Origin: an uncultured Bacilli bacterium
GTDB lineage: Bacteria > Bacillota_I > Bacilli_A > RF39 > UBA660
Assembly (NCBI GenBank): GCA_958413985.1
Contig: CATYVZ010000009.1
Location: forward strand, 1-57,315
Length of the DNA: 57,315 bases
Direction of reading: 5' to 3'
The position numbers were made by a program, and so were the translations under genes. Below the pieces are notes generated by a model. That model made no database searches, had not been told where the DNA came from, and saw nothing but the letters and a program-made list of their open reading frames with translations. Each line of letters opens with the position of its first letter. Within the stretch, counting starts at the first letter, position 1. Of the stretch, positions 1 through 8,195 are shown piece after piece.

Positions 1-794
1 ATAAATTAACTAGTTTAAAAATAGAGAGTAATAATCATGAATATACATTATGTGGAAGTGGTTTTGTTATGGATGATGAAGAATGTTCAAAATTATCAGT
101 ATCATTTGCCGAAGATTCATGGGAGACTATTGTAGAGATGGTAAGAACTGGAAAAGCTTCAGAAGTATATAATGTAGGAGATACCAAAGAAGTGACATTA
201 AATGCTAATGATAGTGAACAAACTTTTACAGTAAGAATAGCAAATATGTCAACTCCAGAAGAATGTAGTAGTGAAGGGTTTTCACAAACAGCGTGTGGCT
301 TTGTAGTAGAATTTGTTGATATTATAGGTTACTATAACATGAATTCAACTTCTACTACTAAAGGAGGATGGCCAGCAAGTGAGATATATAGTTCTGTCAA
401 TGACACTGTCTATAATGCATTACCAAGTGATTTAAGAAATGCAATAATCGATACTTATACAGTATCAGGTCATGGTCAAAGTGATAGTTCCAATTTTATT
501 TCAACAGATAAATTATATTTATTGACTGTTAAAGAAGTTTATGGTTCAAATATATCTTATGATACAGTTCAAGAAGAAACAAGACAATTAGATTACTATA
601 ACACCAATAATGTTACCACTGAAAATTATAGTGGAGCAATAAAGATGTATGAAGGAAGTGCAGATTCTTGGTGGTTGCGCTCGGCCTATTCTGGTACTAG
701 TGAGCATTTCTACTATGTCCATGACTTTGGCGATTGGGTCTACACCTATGCTACTCTTCCTATTGGGGTGGCCCCAGCTTTCCGAATAGGCTAA
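1..794 (+). CDS. DUF6273-type surface/secreted protein, 5' end outside window
   Basis: The reading frame is open from base 3 through an internal ATG at 69 to the stop at 792-794, so this is the 3' part of a longer gene cut by the window edge; 69 should not be taken as the start. Seen: a VGDTKEV strand, the TVRIAN and SQTACGFVVEF segments, and a terminal WWLRSA...GVAPAFRIG block. These are typical of DUF6273 domains, which are abundant in gut Firmicutes, often as surface proteins, with no assigned biochemical role. The final domain resembles the C-type-lectin/FGE-like ligand folds in general layout (inference). Base composition changes sharply at the end (separate entry). No partner genes are visible upstream. 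Confidence 0.8.
   Translation, partial: KLTSLKIESNNHEYTLCGSGFVMDDEECSKLSVSFAEDSWETIVEMVRTGKASEVYNVGDTKEVTLNANDSEQTFTVRIANMSTPEECSSEGFSQTACGFVVEFVDIIGYYNMNSTSTTKGGWPASEIYSSVNDTVYNALPSDLRNAIIDTYTVSGHGQSDSSNFISTDKLYLLTVKEVYGSNISYDTVQEETRQLDYYNTNNVTTENYSGAIKMYEGSADSWWLRSAYSGTSEHFYYVHDFGDWVYTYATLPIGVAPAFRIG
675..784 (+). other. Adenine-poor, GC-rich variable-region-like 3' end of the DUF6273 gene
   Basis: Hand count: 16 adenines in these 110 bases (about 15 percent) and about 51 percent G+C. The block at 421-520 of the same gene has 38 percent A and 27 percent G+C. Between the conserved WWLRSA and GVAPAFRIG anchors most codons end in C or T (tat, tct, ggt, act, agt, cat, ttc, tac and so on). That is what adenine-specific mutagenesis of AAY codons in a template repeat produces in diversity-generating retroelements. 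No reverse transcriptase or template repeat lies in this window, so the assignment is inference. Confidence 0.45.
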
Positions 795-799
795 CCGAA

Positions 800-857
800 C
801 GTTTCCATTCGAAAGAGTTGCTCCGAATGAAAATGAGGACAACCTAGAATGGAAACG
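800..857. other. Long inverted repeat directly after the DUF6273 stop codon
   Basis: CGTTTCCATTC at 800-810 is the exact reverse complement of GAATGGAAACG at 847-857. Inside it, GTTG (817-820) can pair with CAAC and CTC with GAG, giving a nested hairpin. No T-run follows on either strand, so it is not an ordinary terminator. DGR targets commonly carry a hairpin or cruciform just downstream of the variable repeat; this position fits that role, though the loop is larger than in the Bordetella phage example. Confidence 0.5.
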
Positions 858-905
858 ATAAAATAAATTATAAGTTGTAAAAAAAAAATGTAATAAAGAG
901 TCTGT

Positions 906-932
906 AAGCTGTTATTTAAATAACAGCTTTTT
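906..932 (+). terminator. Rho-independent terminator after the DUF6273 gene
   Basis: Bases 906-929 are a perfect 24-base palindrome (AAGCTGTTATTT and its complement) followed by five T residues. It lies about 110 bases after the stop. From here to 1124 no gene or other feature is recognisable. Confidence 0.8.
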
Positions 933-1124
933 ATAAGGGATTTTATGAATAGTTTAGAAAGAAATTAGATATCAAAGAAGAAGATGTGTAGATTAAACTT
1001 AAATGAGAAAATAAATATAACTAGATTATGTTTTAATTCTTATTTAGAAATTGGCAACAGTTATAAATATCAAAAATATCTTACAAATATAAAATAATTT
1101 GAATATATTGTATTAGGTGAAGTT

Positions 1125-1766
1125 ATGCAGATAATATCACATCGAGGAAGCAATGTAAGTAATTATAGACCTAATACGAAACAAGCTTTACTTACAGCTT
1201 TAAATTTAGATTTTATTGCTGGTATTGAATTTGATGTTAGAATAACCAAAGATAAAAAAATAGTTATAATTCACGATCCGATCATCAATTTAGTTAGCAA
1301 TGGTAGTGGTTTAGTTAAAAAATTAAAATATAAAAAATTATTAAAATATAATTTTGGAACCAAAGAAAATCCTAGTACAATATGTACTTTAGAAGAATTG
1401 CTAGATAATATCAATAGTAATAAAAAAATTTTAATTGAATTAAAAGAAGAAAGTGATGATTTTGTAAATTTTGTCGACAAAGTTTATCATATTATTAAAA
1501 AGTATCAATTAAATATTTATATTACTAGCTTCAATTATAAACTGATCAAATATTTTAGTACAAAATATCATAACTGCGGTTTAATAATTGGTTATGGTAT
1601 AAATACTAAACGGTTATACAACCATTTTAATTTTAATATTTTGACATATAAATATCGTAAAATTTATAATAAAAAAGAAACTTTTTTATGGGCAATTAAT
1701 GAAAAAAAAGATGATTTAGAAGACTATAATATTATAACGGATAATCCTTATTTATTTAAAGACTAA
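1125..1766 (+). CDS. Glycerophosphodiester phosphodiesterase family protein
   Basis: GDPD family: hydrolyses glycerophosphodiesters to glycerol-3-phosphate and an alcohol, usually for lipid turnover and phosphate or glycerol recovery. The protein has 213 residues. The catalytic/metal set is visible: H6 in ISHRG, E35 and D37 in GIEFDV, H50 in IIHD, followed by an IELKEE strand matching the family's second metal-binding acid. No signal peptide is seen, so it is probably cytoplasmic. It is somewhat shorter than UgpQ-type enzymes (about 240-250 residues). A GGTGA ribosome site precedes the ATG. It converges with, and overlaps by 15 bases, the UPF0316 gene on the other strand. Confidence 0.88.
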   Translation: MQIISHRGSNVSNYRPNTKQALLTALNLDFIAGIEFDVRITKDKKIVIIHDPIINLVSNGSGLVKKLKYKKLLKYNFGTKENPSTICTLEELLDNINSNKKILIELKEESDDFVNFVDKVYHIIKKYQLNIYITSFNYKLIKYFSTKYHNCGLIIGYGINTKRLYNHFNFNILTYKYRKIYNKKETFLWAINEKKDDLEDYNIITDNPYLFKD

Positions 1767-2204
1767 TTGTTTAATTGATTCTGAAAAAATCTTAGCATTG
1801 TTATCGATTTTTAAAACCACATCGATAACTGATTTTCTTTTTTTCCTAGAAACCATAATAATTAAAATATTTTTATTGATGACATAACTATCATAATCGA
1901 CGATATTATTTTTAATTTGTTCAAATTTTTTACTTACAACCAATAGCATATTGTTACCTAAAGCTATTTTTTCTTCGATTAAACTTCCTATATAACTGCC
2001 GATTAAAGAACCAAGAGCAAATACTAAAATTTTTAAAATATCGTTATTAATAACGACCATACTAGTAGAGATAACCCATACGATTGCAAGTAAAAAATTA
2101 AGAATAGCTCCCTCTAATTTTTTGCCATTAGAAACGATAATAAGTCTTAATGTACCTAATGCATTTTCTAAAATTTTTAAAATAAAAATAATTATATATG
2201 TCAT
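1752..2204 (-). CDS. UPF0316 (DUF5698/DUF2179) membrane protein
   Basis: The protein has 150 residues from the chosen start. The N-terminal two thirds are hydrophobic with the UPF0316 signature: a LENALGTLRLI segment, then SNGKK, then ALGSLIGSYIGSLIEEK; the C-terminal part is a small soluble DUF2179-like domain. Function is unknown; it is an integral membrane protein. Start choice: a TTG 12 bases upstream would extend the frame, but GGTGA sits just 5 bases before the ATG at 2204, so the ATG is preferred. Its 3' end overlaps the convergent GDPD gene. Confidence 0.82.
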   Translation of the reverse strand: MTYIIIFILKILENALGTLRLIIVSNGKKLEGAILNFLLAIVWVISTSMVVINNDILKILVFALGSLIGSYIGSLIEEKIALGNNMLLVVSKKFEQIKNNIVDYDSYVINKNILIIMVSRKKRKSVIDVVLKIDNNAKIFSESIKQLVFK

Positions 2205-2304
2205 ATTATTCACCAATATTATTATGAGATTTTTTTAAAATATTAATTAATTTTTTGTTTAACTAAACCAAAATGATCCATAATAGTAATAAAGGAGGAA
2301 AAAA

Positions 2305-2496
2305 ATGACTCAGAAAGAATTATTATATGTCGAAGATGCAATCGGTCATGAGCAAAATTTAGTTAAAATTGCGACTGAAACTATTAATTTATTACAAAAT
2401 GTGGATCTTAAAAACTTTATAAGTTGTCAATTAGATATTCATAATAATATAAGAATGAATCTAATGAATTTATTGGAGGGTGAAGTTAATGAATGA
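2305..2496 (+). CDS. CotF-like spore coat companion, small protein
   Basis: A 63-residue helical protein preceded by AAGGAGG. It resembles the short ferritin-like/CotF-type proteins (KELLYVEDAIGHEQNL opening) that are commonly encoded immediately before a CotF-domain gene in spore-forming Firmicutes. It overlaps the next gene by 8 bases (translational coupling), so the two products probably work together. The specific function is not known; the link to the spore coat is by family and neighbour. Confidence 0.65.
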   Translation: MTQKELLYVEDAIGHEQNLVKIATETINLLQNVDLKNFISCQLDIHNNIRMNLMNLLEGEVNE

Positions 2497-2740
2497 TCAA
2501 ATTCTAATGGAAAATATGTTGTTGTTGCTTAAAGGTAATATGGAAGTTTATGTCCATGGGTCTTTAGAAGCTTCTAATGAACAAGTGCATCAAGCTTTGA
2601 AAAATGGTTTAGATGAAACATTAAAAATGCAACATTCATTATATGATAAAATGATGCAATGCGGTTGGTATCAGGTTCCAAACATAGATAAAAATACCAT
2701 TCAAAGCACACTTACCAAATTGAAGAATAAAGAAAATTAA
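2489..2740 (+). CDS. Spore coat protein CotF family
   Basis: An 83-residue protein matching the PF07875 Coat_F helical layout: an alpha-helix starting MNDQILMENMLLLLK, a second SLEASNEQVHQAL helix, a QHSLYDKMMQCGWY motif and a Pro-containing tail. Family members are spore coat or related helical-bundle proteins. Start choice: an upstream in-frame GTG at 2480 lies inside the GGAGGG ribosome site, so the ATG at 2489 (8-base spacer) is used. Together with sigma-K at 48.9 kb it suggests sporulation genes are retained. Confidence 0.75.
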   Translation: MNDQILMENMLLLLKGNMEVYVHGSLEASNEQVHQALKNGLDETLKMQHSLYDKMMQCGWYQVPNIDKNTIQSTLTKLKNKEN

Positions 2741-2764
2741 AGATATCTGATGATATCTTTTTTT
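2739..2764 (+). terminator. Terminator after the CotF pair
   Basis: AAAGATATC / GATATCTTT stem with a 4-base loop, followed by a T-run. It separates the CotF pair from the heat-shock operon. Confidence 0.85.
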
Positions 2765-2776
2765 AAATTTAACTTT

Positions 2777-2819
2777 TTAGCACTCATATATTGACAATGC
2801 TAACATATAATAGTATAAT
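2777..2819 (+). promoter_or_regulatory. CIRCE operator overlapping the hrcA promoter
   Basis: TTAGCACTC (2777-2785), nine bases, then CAATGCTAA (2795-2803): the CIRCE inverted repeat bound by HrcA, with two mismatches in the right arm against GAGTGCTAA. A TTGACA -35 box (2791-2796) lies inside CIRCE, and TATAAT (2814-2819) follows at exactly 17 bases. Bound HrcA would therefore cover the -35, giving direct autorepression of the hrcA-grpE-dnaK-pepF-dnaJ operon. Confidence 0.93.
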
Positions 2820-2862
2820 GAGAGTAGCAGTTAGAAAAGACGACTGCTAAAGGTGGTGAACA

Positions 2863-3858
2863 ATGCTTAACGAAAGACAGACAAAACTATTAAAGTTAAT
2901 CGTTGAAGATTATATCAAAACAGCTAGACCAGTCAGTTCTAAAGCCATTTGTAATATATTGAATTGTTCTAGTGCAACAATAAGAAATGAGATGAGTTTT
3001 TTAGAAGATAACGGTCTTTTAGAAAAAACCCATATTTCATCAGGACGTGTTCCAAGTGAAAAAGGATACCGTTATTATGTTGATCATATTATGGAACCCA
3101 AAAAATTAACCGGTGATGATATGCTCAAACTACAAACTATATTTCATAATTCAGCTTTAGTGCTAGACGATTATATTACTAAAAGTATGGAAATAGTTTC
3201 GGAAATGACTCATCTAACTGCGATTGTTTTAGGTAAATCATCTAAGGAAAATTGTGTCAGTAAAGTTGAAGTTGTCCCTATTAATGAGCATAATTTAATT
3301 GCAATAGTTATAACAGATAAGGGCCATGTCGAACATAAGAATTTGACGATCGAAGAAAATGTATCGATCGATGATATTAAACAAACAGTTGATTTGATTA
3401 ATAAGATGATTATTGGTACAAAATTAAATGAGGTTGGTACAGTTTTGGAATATGAAGTAAAGCCAGTTATTGCAATGTACGTTAAACAACATGAGGTATT
3501 GTACAATGCTTTTTATACTGCTTTCAGTGATTTTTCCAAGGATGCAAATGTAACGATGACAGGAAGAAAAAATATATTGATGCAACCTGAGTTTAATAGT
3601 ACTGATAAGATAAGAGAAATTATCAGTAAGTTTGAAGATAAAGAGATAGTCGACAAAATCGAAGAAAATGATAATGGTATCAATATATATATTGGTAGTG
3701 AGACAGATTTTGATGATGATGTAACGATCGTTAAAATGAAATATGATGCTGACGGTGAAGAAGGAACGATCGCTTTAATAGGTCCTAAGAGAATGGAATA
3801 TGACCGTGTTATTACATTGTTAGAATATATTAAAGAAAATATTAAAGAAAGAAGGTAA
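2863..3858 (+). CDS. hrcA: Heat-inducible transcription repressor HrcA
   Basis: A 331-residue repressor of class I heat-shock genes that binds CIRCE. Residues 1-80 form the winged helix (ERQTKLLKLIVEDYI, PVSSKAI, SSATIRNEM, SGRVPSEKGYRYYVD); the remainder is the GAF-like effector domain and the C-terminal domain ending in an IGPKRMEYDRVI block. Length is normal for the family (about 340). GGTGGTG precedes the ATG. First gene of the operon; the next gene starts 4 bases after its stop. The CIRCE/promoter just upstream indicates autoregulation. Confidence 0.96.
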   Translation: MLNERQTKLLKLIVEDYIKTARPVSSKAICNILNCSSATIRNEMSFLEDNGLLEKTHISSGRVPSEKGYRYYVDHIMEPKKLTGDDMLKLQTIFHNSALVLDDYITKSMEIVSEMTHLTAIVLGKSSKENCVSKVEVVPINEHNLIAIVITDKGHVEHKNLTIEENVSIDDIKQTVDLINKMIIGTKLNEVGTVLEYEVKPVIAMYVKQHEVLYNAFYTAFSDFSKDANVTMTGRKNILMQPEFNSTDKIREIISKFEDKEIVDKIEENDNGINIYIGSETDFDDDVTIVKMKYDADGEEGTIALIGPKRMEYDRVITLLEYIKENIKERR

Positions 3859-3862
3859 TTAA

Positions 3863-4519
3863 ATGGAAAAAGAAAAGAAACATGAAGAAAAATCTCGTGT
3901 TCATTTAAAAGATAAACATCACGAAAATGAATGTAAATGTCACGAACATAATGAAGATGAATGTAAATGTCATGAACATAATGAAGACGAATGTAAGTGT
4001 CACGAACATAATGAAGATGGCTGCAAATGTCATGAGCACAATGAAGATGGCTGCAAATGCCATGAACATCATGAACCACCCCATGAAAAGAGAATTAAAG
4101 AATTAGAAGACGAACTTTTAAGAAGTAAAGCGGAATTTATTAATTACCGCAAAAGATTAGAAGATGAACAAGTAAGATTACTAAAATTTTGTAATGAGGA
4201 TTTAATTAAAGAAACATTACCAATTTTAGATAATTTTGAAAGAGCAATCAGCATGGATGATGCTAACTTAGAAGATGAAGTTTCAAAATTCTTATCTGGT
4301 TTTAAGATGATTTATTGTAATTTAGTAAATATCTTAAAGAATTATGGTGTGGTAGAAATTGATGGTAATAACAAACCTTTTGATCCAGTATACCACGAAG
4401 CTATTATGACAGAAAAAAGAGATGGTGTTGAAACTGGTATGGTACTTGAAGTATTACAAAAAGGTTATATTTTAAAAGGAAAGGTTATAAGACCAGCAAT
4501 GGTTAAAGTTAGTGAATAA
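3863..4519 (+). CDS. grpE: GrpE nucleotide exchange factor with an N-terminal Cys/His repeat
   Basis: Nucleotide exchange factor for DnaK. Residues from about 75 carry the normal GrpE fold: a long dimerising helix, NYRKRLEDEQ, LLPILDNFERA-like segment, and a C-terminal beta domain ending KGYILKGKVIRPAMVKVSE. The unusual part is the N-terminal extension: five near-identical ten-residue units, each of the form (E/G)CKCHEHNED, at residues 23-71. Each unit holds two Cys and two His, so it could bind several metal ions (inference). Ordinary GrpE N-termini are disordered and acidic but without Cys/His arrays. Located 4 bases after hrcA and 16 before dnaK. Confidence 0.95.
   Translation: MEKEKKHEEKSRVHLKDKHHENECKCHEHNEDECKCHEHNEDECKCHEHNEDGCKCHEHNEDGCKCHEHHEPPHEKRIKELEDELLRSKAEFINYRKRLEDEQVRLLKFCNEDLIKETLPILDNFERAISMDDANLEDEVSKFLSGFKMIYCNLVNILKNYGVVEIDGNNKPFDPVYHEAIMTEKRDGVETGMVLEVLQKGYILKGKVIRPAMVKVSE
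3929..4075 (+). repeat. 30-base tandem repeat encoding CKCHEHNED units in grpE
   Basis: Four full units and one near-full unit of 30 bases, in frame with grpE. The copies differ mainly at synonymous positions (cac/cat, gat/gac, tgt/tgc) and by one Glu-to-Gly change (gaa to ggc). Protein conservation despite silent drift indicates selection on the peptide rather than a very recent expansion. Confidence 0.92.
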
Positions 4520-4535
4520 GGAAAGGTGATTATAT

Positions 4536-6341
4536 ATGAGTAAAATTATAGGTATTGACTTAGGTACAACTAATAGTTGTGTCGCAGTATTTGAAGGTGG
4601 GGAAGCTAAAGTTATCGCTAACCCAGAAGGTGAAAGAACTACTCCTTCAGTTGTTGCTTTTAAAAACGGTGAAATTATCGTTGGTGGAGCAGCAAAAAGA
4701 CAAATGATAACTAATAAAGATACTATCTATTCAATCAAAAGATTGATGGGTACTGACAAAAAAGTTGAAGCAAACGATAAAAAATATACACCACAAGAAA
4801 TTTCTGCTATGATTTTAGGAGATTTAAAGAAAACAGCTGAAGCTTATTTGGGTGAAAAAGTAACCAAAGCGGTTATTACAGTTCCAGCTTATTTTAACGA
4901 TGCTCAAAGACAAGCAACTAAAGATGCTGGTAAAATTGCAGGATTAGAAGTTGAAAGAATTATCAACGAACCTACTGCTGCTGCTTTAGCTTATGGACTA
5001 GATAAACAAGAAGAAAATCAAACAGTTTTAGTTTATGACTTAGGTGGTGGTACTTTCGATGTATCTATCCTTGAATTAGGTGATGGTGTATTTGAAGTTA
5101 AATCAACTAGTGGTAACAATGAACTAGGTGGCGATGATTTTGATAAACGTATCATGGATTATTTAGTTGAACAATTCAAAAAAGAAAACAAAATTGATCT
5201 ATCTAAAGATAAAATGGCTATGCAAAGAATTAAAGATGCCTCTGAAAAAGCTAAAAAGGATTTATCTGGAGTTACTACAACTCAAATTAGCTTACCATTC
5301 TTATCACAAGGTGAAGATGGACCATTACATTTAGAAACAAGTTTAACAAGAGCTAAATTTGAAGAATTATGTCATGATCTATTTGAAAGTACACTTGAAC
5401 CAGTTAGAAAAGCTTTAAAAGATGCTAAATTATCTAAAAATGATATCGATAAAGTTATCTTAGTTGGTGGTTCAACTCGTATTCCAAAAGTTCAAGAATT
5501 AATTAAAAATGAAATTGGTAAAGAGCCATCTAAAGGCGTAAATCCTGATGAGGTAGTTGCTATGGGTGCTGCTATTCAAGGTGGTGTTTTAACCGGTGAT
5601 GTTAACGATATCGTCTTATTAGATGTTACGCCATTATCACTTGGTATTGAAACATTAGGTGGGGTATGTACCGTATTAATTCCAAGAAATACAACTATTC
5701 CAACAAGTAAATCTGAAATATTCTCAACTGCTGCTGATAATCAACCAGCTGTTGACATTCACATCTTACAAGGTGAAAGAAGTATGGCTAACGACAACAA
5801 GACTTTAGGTCGTTTCCAATTAACAGGAATTCCTGCGGCTCCAAGAGGAGTACCACAAATTCAAGTTACATTTGATATCGATGCTAATGGTATAGTTAAC
5901 GTTAAAGCTAAAGATTTAGGAACTAACAAAGAACAAGCTATCACTATTACAGCAAGTACTAATTTATCTGATGATGAAATCGATAAGATGGTTAAAGAAG
6001 CTGAAGCTAACCGTGAAGCTGATAGTAAACGTAAAGAAGAAGCTGATCTTAAAAACGAAGCAGAACAATTGATCTTTATGACTGAAAAATCAATTAAAGA
6101 TTTAGGAGATAAAGTAGATTCTAAGGATAAAGAAAAAGCTGAAGAAGAAATTAAAGCTTTAAAAGATGCATTAGAGAAAAATGATATGGAAGATATCAAA
6201 ACTAAAAAAGAAAAACTAAATGAAACAGCTATGGCATTTGCTACTAAAGTTTATGAAGAAGCAGCTAAAAAAGCGCAAGAAGAAAATAATACTGATGATA
6301 CTAAATCTGATGTTCAAGATGCTGAATTTGAGGAAAAATAA
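4536..6341 (+). CDS. dnaK: Molecular chaperone DnaK (Hsp70)
   Basis: ATP-dependent Hsp70 chaperone of 601 residues, normal for Firmicutes. The ATPase domain has the phosphate-1 motif IGIDLGTTNS (4-13), phosphate-2 VYDLGGGTFD, and the adenosine motif ILVGGSTRIP. The substrate-binding domain follows (LLDVTPLSLGIET), then a helical lid and an acidic tail ending DVQDAEFEEK. GGAAAGGTGA precedes the ATG. It works with GrpE (upstream) and DnaJ (downstream), but is separated from dnaJ by pepF, which is not the usual order. Expression is from the CIRCE promoter. Confidence 0.98.
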   Translation: MSKIIGIDLGTTNSCVAVFEGGEAKVIANPEGERTTPSVVAFKNGEIIVGGAAKRQMITNKDTIYSIKRLMGTDKKVEANDKKYTPQEISAMILGDLKKTAEAYLGEKVTKAVITVPAYFNDAQRQATKDAGKIAGLEVERIINEPTAAALAYGLDKQEENQTVLVYDLGGGTFDVSILELGDGVFEVKSTSGNNELGGDDFDKRIMDYLVEQFKKENKIDLSKDKMAMQRIKDASEKAKKDLSGVTTTQISLPFLSQGEDGPLHLETSLTRAKFEELCHDLFESTLEPVRKALKDAKLSKNDIDKVILVGGSTRIPKVQELIKNEIGKEPSKGVNPDEVVAMGAAIQGGVLTGDVNDIVLLDVTPLSLGIETLGGVCTVLIPRNTTIPTSKSEIFSTAADNQPAVDIHILQGERSMANDNKTLGRFQLTGIPAAPRGVPQIQVTFDIDANGIVNVKAKDLGTNKEQAITITASTNLSDDEIDKMVKEAEANREADSKRKEEADLKNEAEQLIFMTEKSIKDLGDKVDSKDKEKAEEEIKALKDALEKNDMEDIKTKKEKLNETAMAFATKVYEEAAKKAQEENNTDDTKSDVQDAEFEEK

Positions 6342-6343
6342 GG

Positions 6344-6366
6344 AAGTTCTAGATTAACTAGAACTT
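6344..6366 (+). terminator. Intercistronic hairpin between dnaK and pepF
   Basis: AAGTTCTAG / CTAGAACTT with a 5-base loop, immediately after the dnaK stop. Only a short T-run follows, so it is probably a leaky terminator or an mRNA-stabilising hairpin that would reduce pepF and dnaJ relative to dnaK. Confidence 0.55.
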
Positions 6367-6386
6367 TCTAGTGTAAAGGAGAAAAT

Positions 6387-8183
6387 ATGGCAAAACCACA
6401 ACGTAAACGTGAAGAAATAGAGGAAAAATATACATGGGATTTAAGTTATATTTATAAAAATGATAATACTTGGCAAATAGATTTTAATAAACTTAATAAA
6501 GAAATTAAACAAATAGTACAGTTTAAAGGAAAATTAGTTGATAATGCTAAAAACTTATTAGATTATCTTGAATTATCTTGTTTATTAGAAAGAAAAATGT
6601 ATAAATTATATTATTATGCTAATTTAAAGCATGATCAGGATACGACTAATTCTAAGTATCAAGAAATGTTAGGTAAAATAAAGAATTTAATGAATAAATA
6701 TGAAGAATTAGACGCTTATGCTAATCCAGAATTAATGAGTGTCGATTATAATTTAATTAAAACATTTTATAAACAAGAACCTAAATTAAAAAAATATAAA
6801 TTTGTTTTAGAAAATATCTATCGTTTTAAAAAACATATTTTAAACAATGATTCTGAAAAGATTTTGTCATCTTTAAGTAAAGTTTTTGGCAATCCATCTG
6901 AAACTTTTGACATGTTGACTGATGCCGATATAAAATTTGGTATGATTACCGATGAATCAGGCCATGAAGTTGAATTGACTGGAAGTAATTATCGTGTCTT
7001 TTTACAGTCTAAAAAACGTGAAGTTAGAAAAAAAGCTTTCGAACAGATGTTGGGAAAATATGGTGAATTTAAAAATACGATTAGTTCAACTTTTGCAGGT
7101 AATGTCGATATGTTGACAACCTTAGCTAAATTAAAGAATTACCGCTCTAGTTTAGAAGCTTCATTGTTTGATGATAATGTCAGTATTAAAGTATACAATA
7201 ATTTGATCGATACTGTATCCCAACATTTAGATGTTATTTATAAGTATTTTGATTTAAAGAAACAATTTTTAAAGGTAGATGAGTTTCATCTATATGATCA
7301 ATATGTCGATTTAGTTAATCAAAATAGTAAAGAATATCCTTTTGAAGAAGGTAAAGAATTAGTGTTAAAAGCTTTAAATGTGTTAGGTGAAGATTATATA
7401 AACAATTTAAATAAAGCTTTTTCTGAAAGATGGATCGATGTTTATAATAATGTCGGTAAAAGAAGTGGAGCTTATTCAAGTGGTTTTTATGACACTAAAC
7501 CTTATGTTTTATTGAATTATGAAAATACTTTAAATGATGTCTCTACTTTAGCTCATGAATTAGGTCATTCAATGCATACTTATTATTCTTGTTTAAATAA
7601 TCCTTATCAGTATTCACATTATACGATATTTGTAGCTGAAGTAGCGTCGACTGTAAACGAATTGTTACTTAATTATTATTTGTTAAATAATACGAATGAT
7701 AAAGAAGAAAAAAAATATATTTTAAGTAATTTGATGGATCTATTTAAAGCAACTTTGTATCGTCAAACAATGTTTGCTGAATTTGAAAGAGATATGCATT
7801 CAAAAGTCGAAAATGGTGAAGTATTAACTAATGAGTTGTTATGTAATGAATATTATAAATTGAATTTAAAATATTTTGGTCCTCATGTTATCGTTGATGA
7901 TTTAATTAAATACGAATGGGAAAGAATACCTCATTTCTATTATAATTTTTATGTATATAAATATTCGATTGGTTTATCTTGTGCCTGTTATATAGTCGAA
8001 GGCATATTGAATAAAAAAGAGAATGCATTACAAAATTATCTTAAGTTTTTAAGTAGTGGTGGTAGTGATTATCCAATCAATTTACTTAAAATTGCGGGTA
8101 TCGATGTTACTAAACGGGAAGTTGTGGAAAGTGCTATTAATATGTTTGATAATTTTATTGAACAGTTTAAAACATTAATATAA
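6387..8183 (+). CDS. pepF: Oligoendopeptidase F (M3 family)
   Basis: Cytoplasmic zinc metallopeptidase of 598 residues, the usual length for PepF. It cleaves short peptides of roughly 7-17 residues, finishing protein turnover. The HExxH zinc motif is HELGH at 390-394 (then SMH), with the downstream Glu ligand in the FVAEVASTVNE helix. N-terminal helical domain begins TWDLSYIYKND, characteristic of PepF. A good GGAG site precedes the ATG. It sits between dnaK and dnaJ with 12 bases to dnaJ, so it probably belongs to the heat-shock transcript, linking peptide degradation to chaperone function (inference from position). Confidence 0.95.
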   Translation: MAKPQRKREEIEEKYTWDLSYIYKNDNTWQIDFNKLNKEIKQIVQFKGKLVDNAKNLLDYLELSCLLERKMYKLYYYANLKHDQDTTNSKYQEMLGKIKNLMNKYEELDAYANPELMSVDYNLIKTFYKQEPKLKKYKFVLENIYRFKKHILNNDSEKILSSLSKVFGNPSETFDMLTDADIKFGMITDESGHEVELTGSNYRVFLQSKKREVRKKAFEQMLGKYGEFKNTISSTFAGNVDMLTTLAKLKNYRSSLEASLFDDNVSIKVYNNLIDTVSQHLDVIYKYFDLKKQFLKVDEFHLYDQYVDLVNQNSKEYPFEEGKELVLKALNVLGEDYINNLNKAFSERWIDVYNNVGKRSGAYSSGFYDTKPYVLLNYENTLNDVSTLAHELGHSMHTYYSCLNNPYQYSHYTIFVAEVASTVNELLLNYYLLNNTNDKEEKKYILSNLMDLFKATLYRQTMFAEFERDMHSKVENGEVLTNELLCNEYYKLNLKYFGPHVIVDDLIKYEWERIPHFYYNFYVYKYSIGLSCACYIVEGILNKKENALQNYLKFLSSGGSDYPINLLKIAGIDVTKREVVESAINMFDNFIEQFKTLI

Positions 8184-8195
8184 AGAAGGTGAAGT

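Noticed and set aside
69..794. DUF6273 gene starting at ATG 69
   Set aside because: The frame is open to the window edge and reads continuous protein upstream, so the true start is outside the window.
588..842. Minus-strand frame opposite the DUF6273 3' end
   Set aside because: Shadow of the plus-strand gene; no ribosome site and implausible composition.
906..932. Palindrome as part of the DGR hairpin system
   Set aside because: It is followed by a T-run and behaves as an ordinary terminator.
3929..4075. CRISPR-like array
   Set aside because: Units are contiguous 30-base in-frame repeats without spacers, inside grpE.
3513..4079. Minus-strand frame rich in His opposite grpE
   Set aside because: The repetition only mirrors the grpE Cys/His repeat on the other strand; no start signals.
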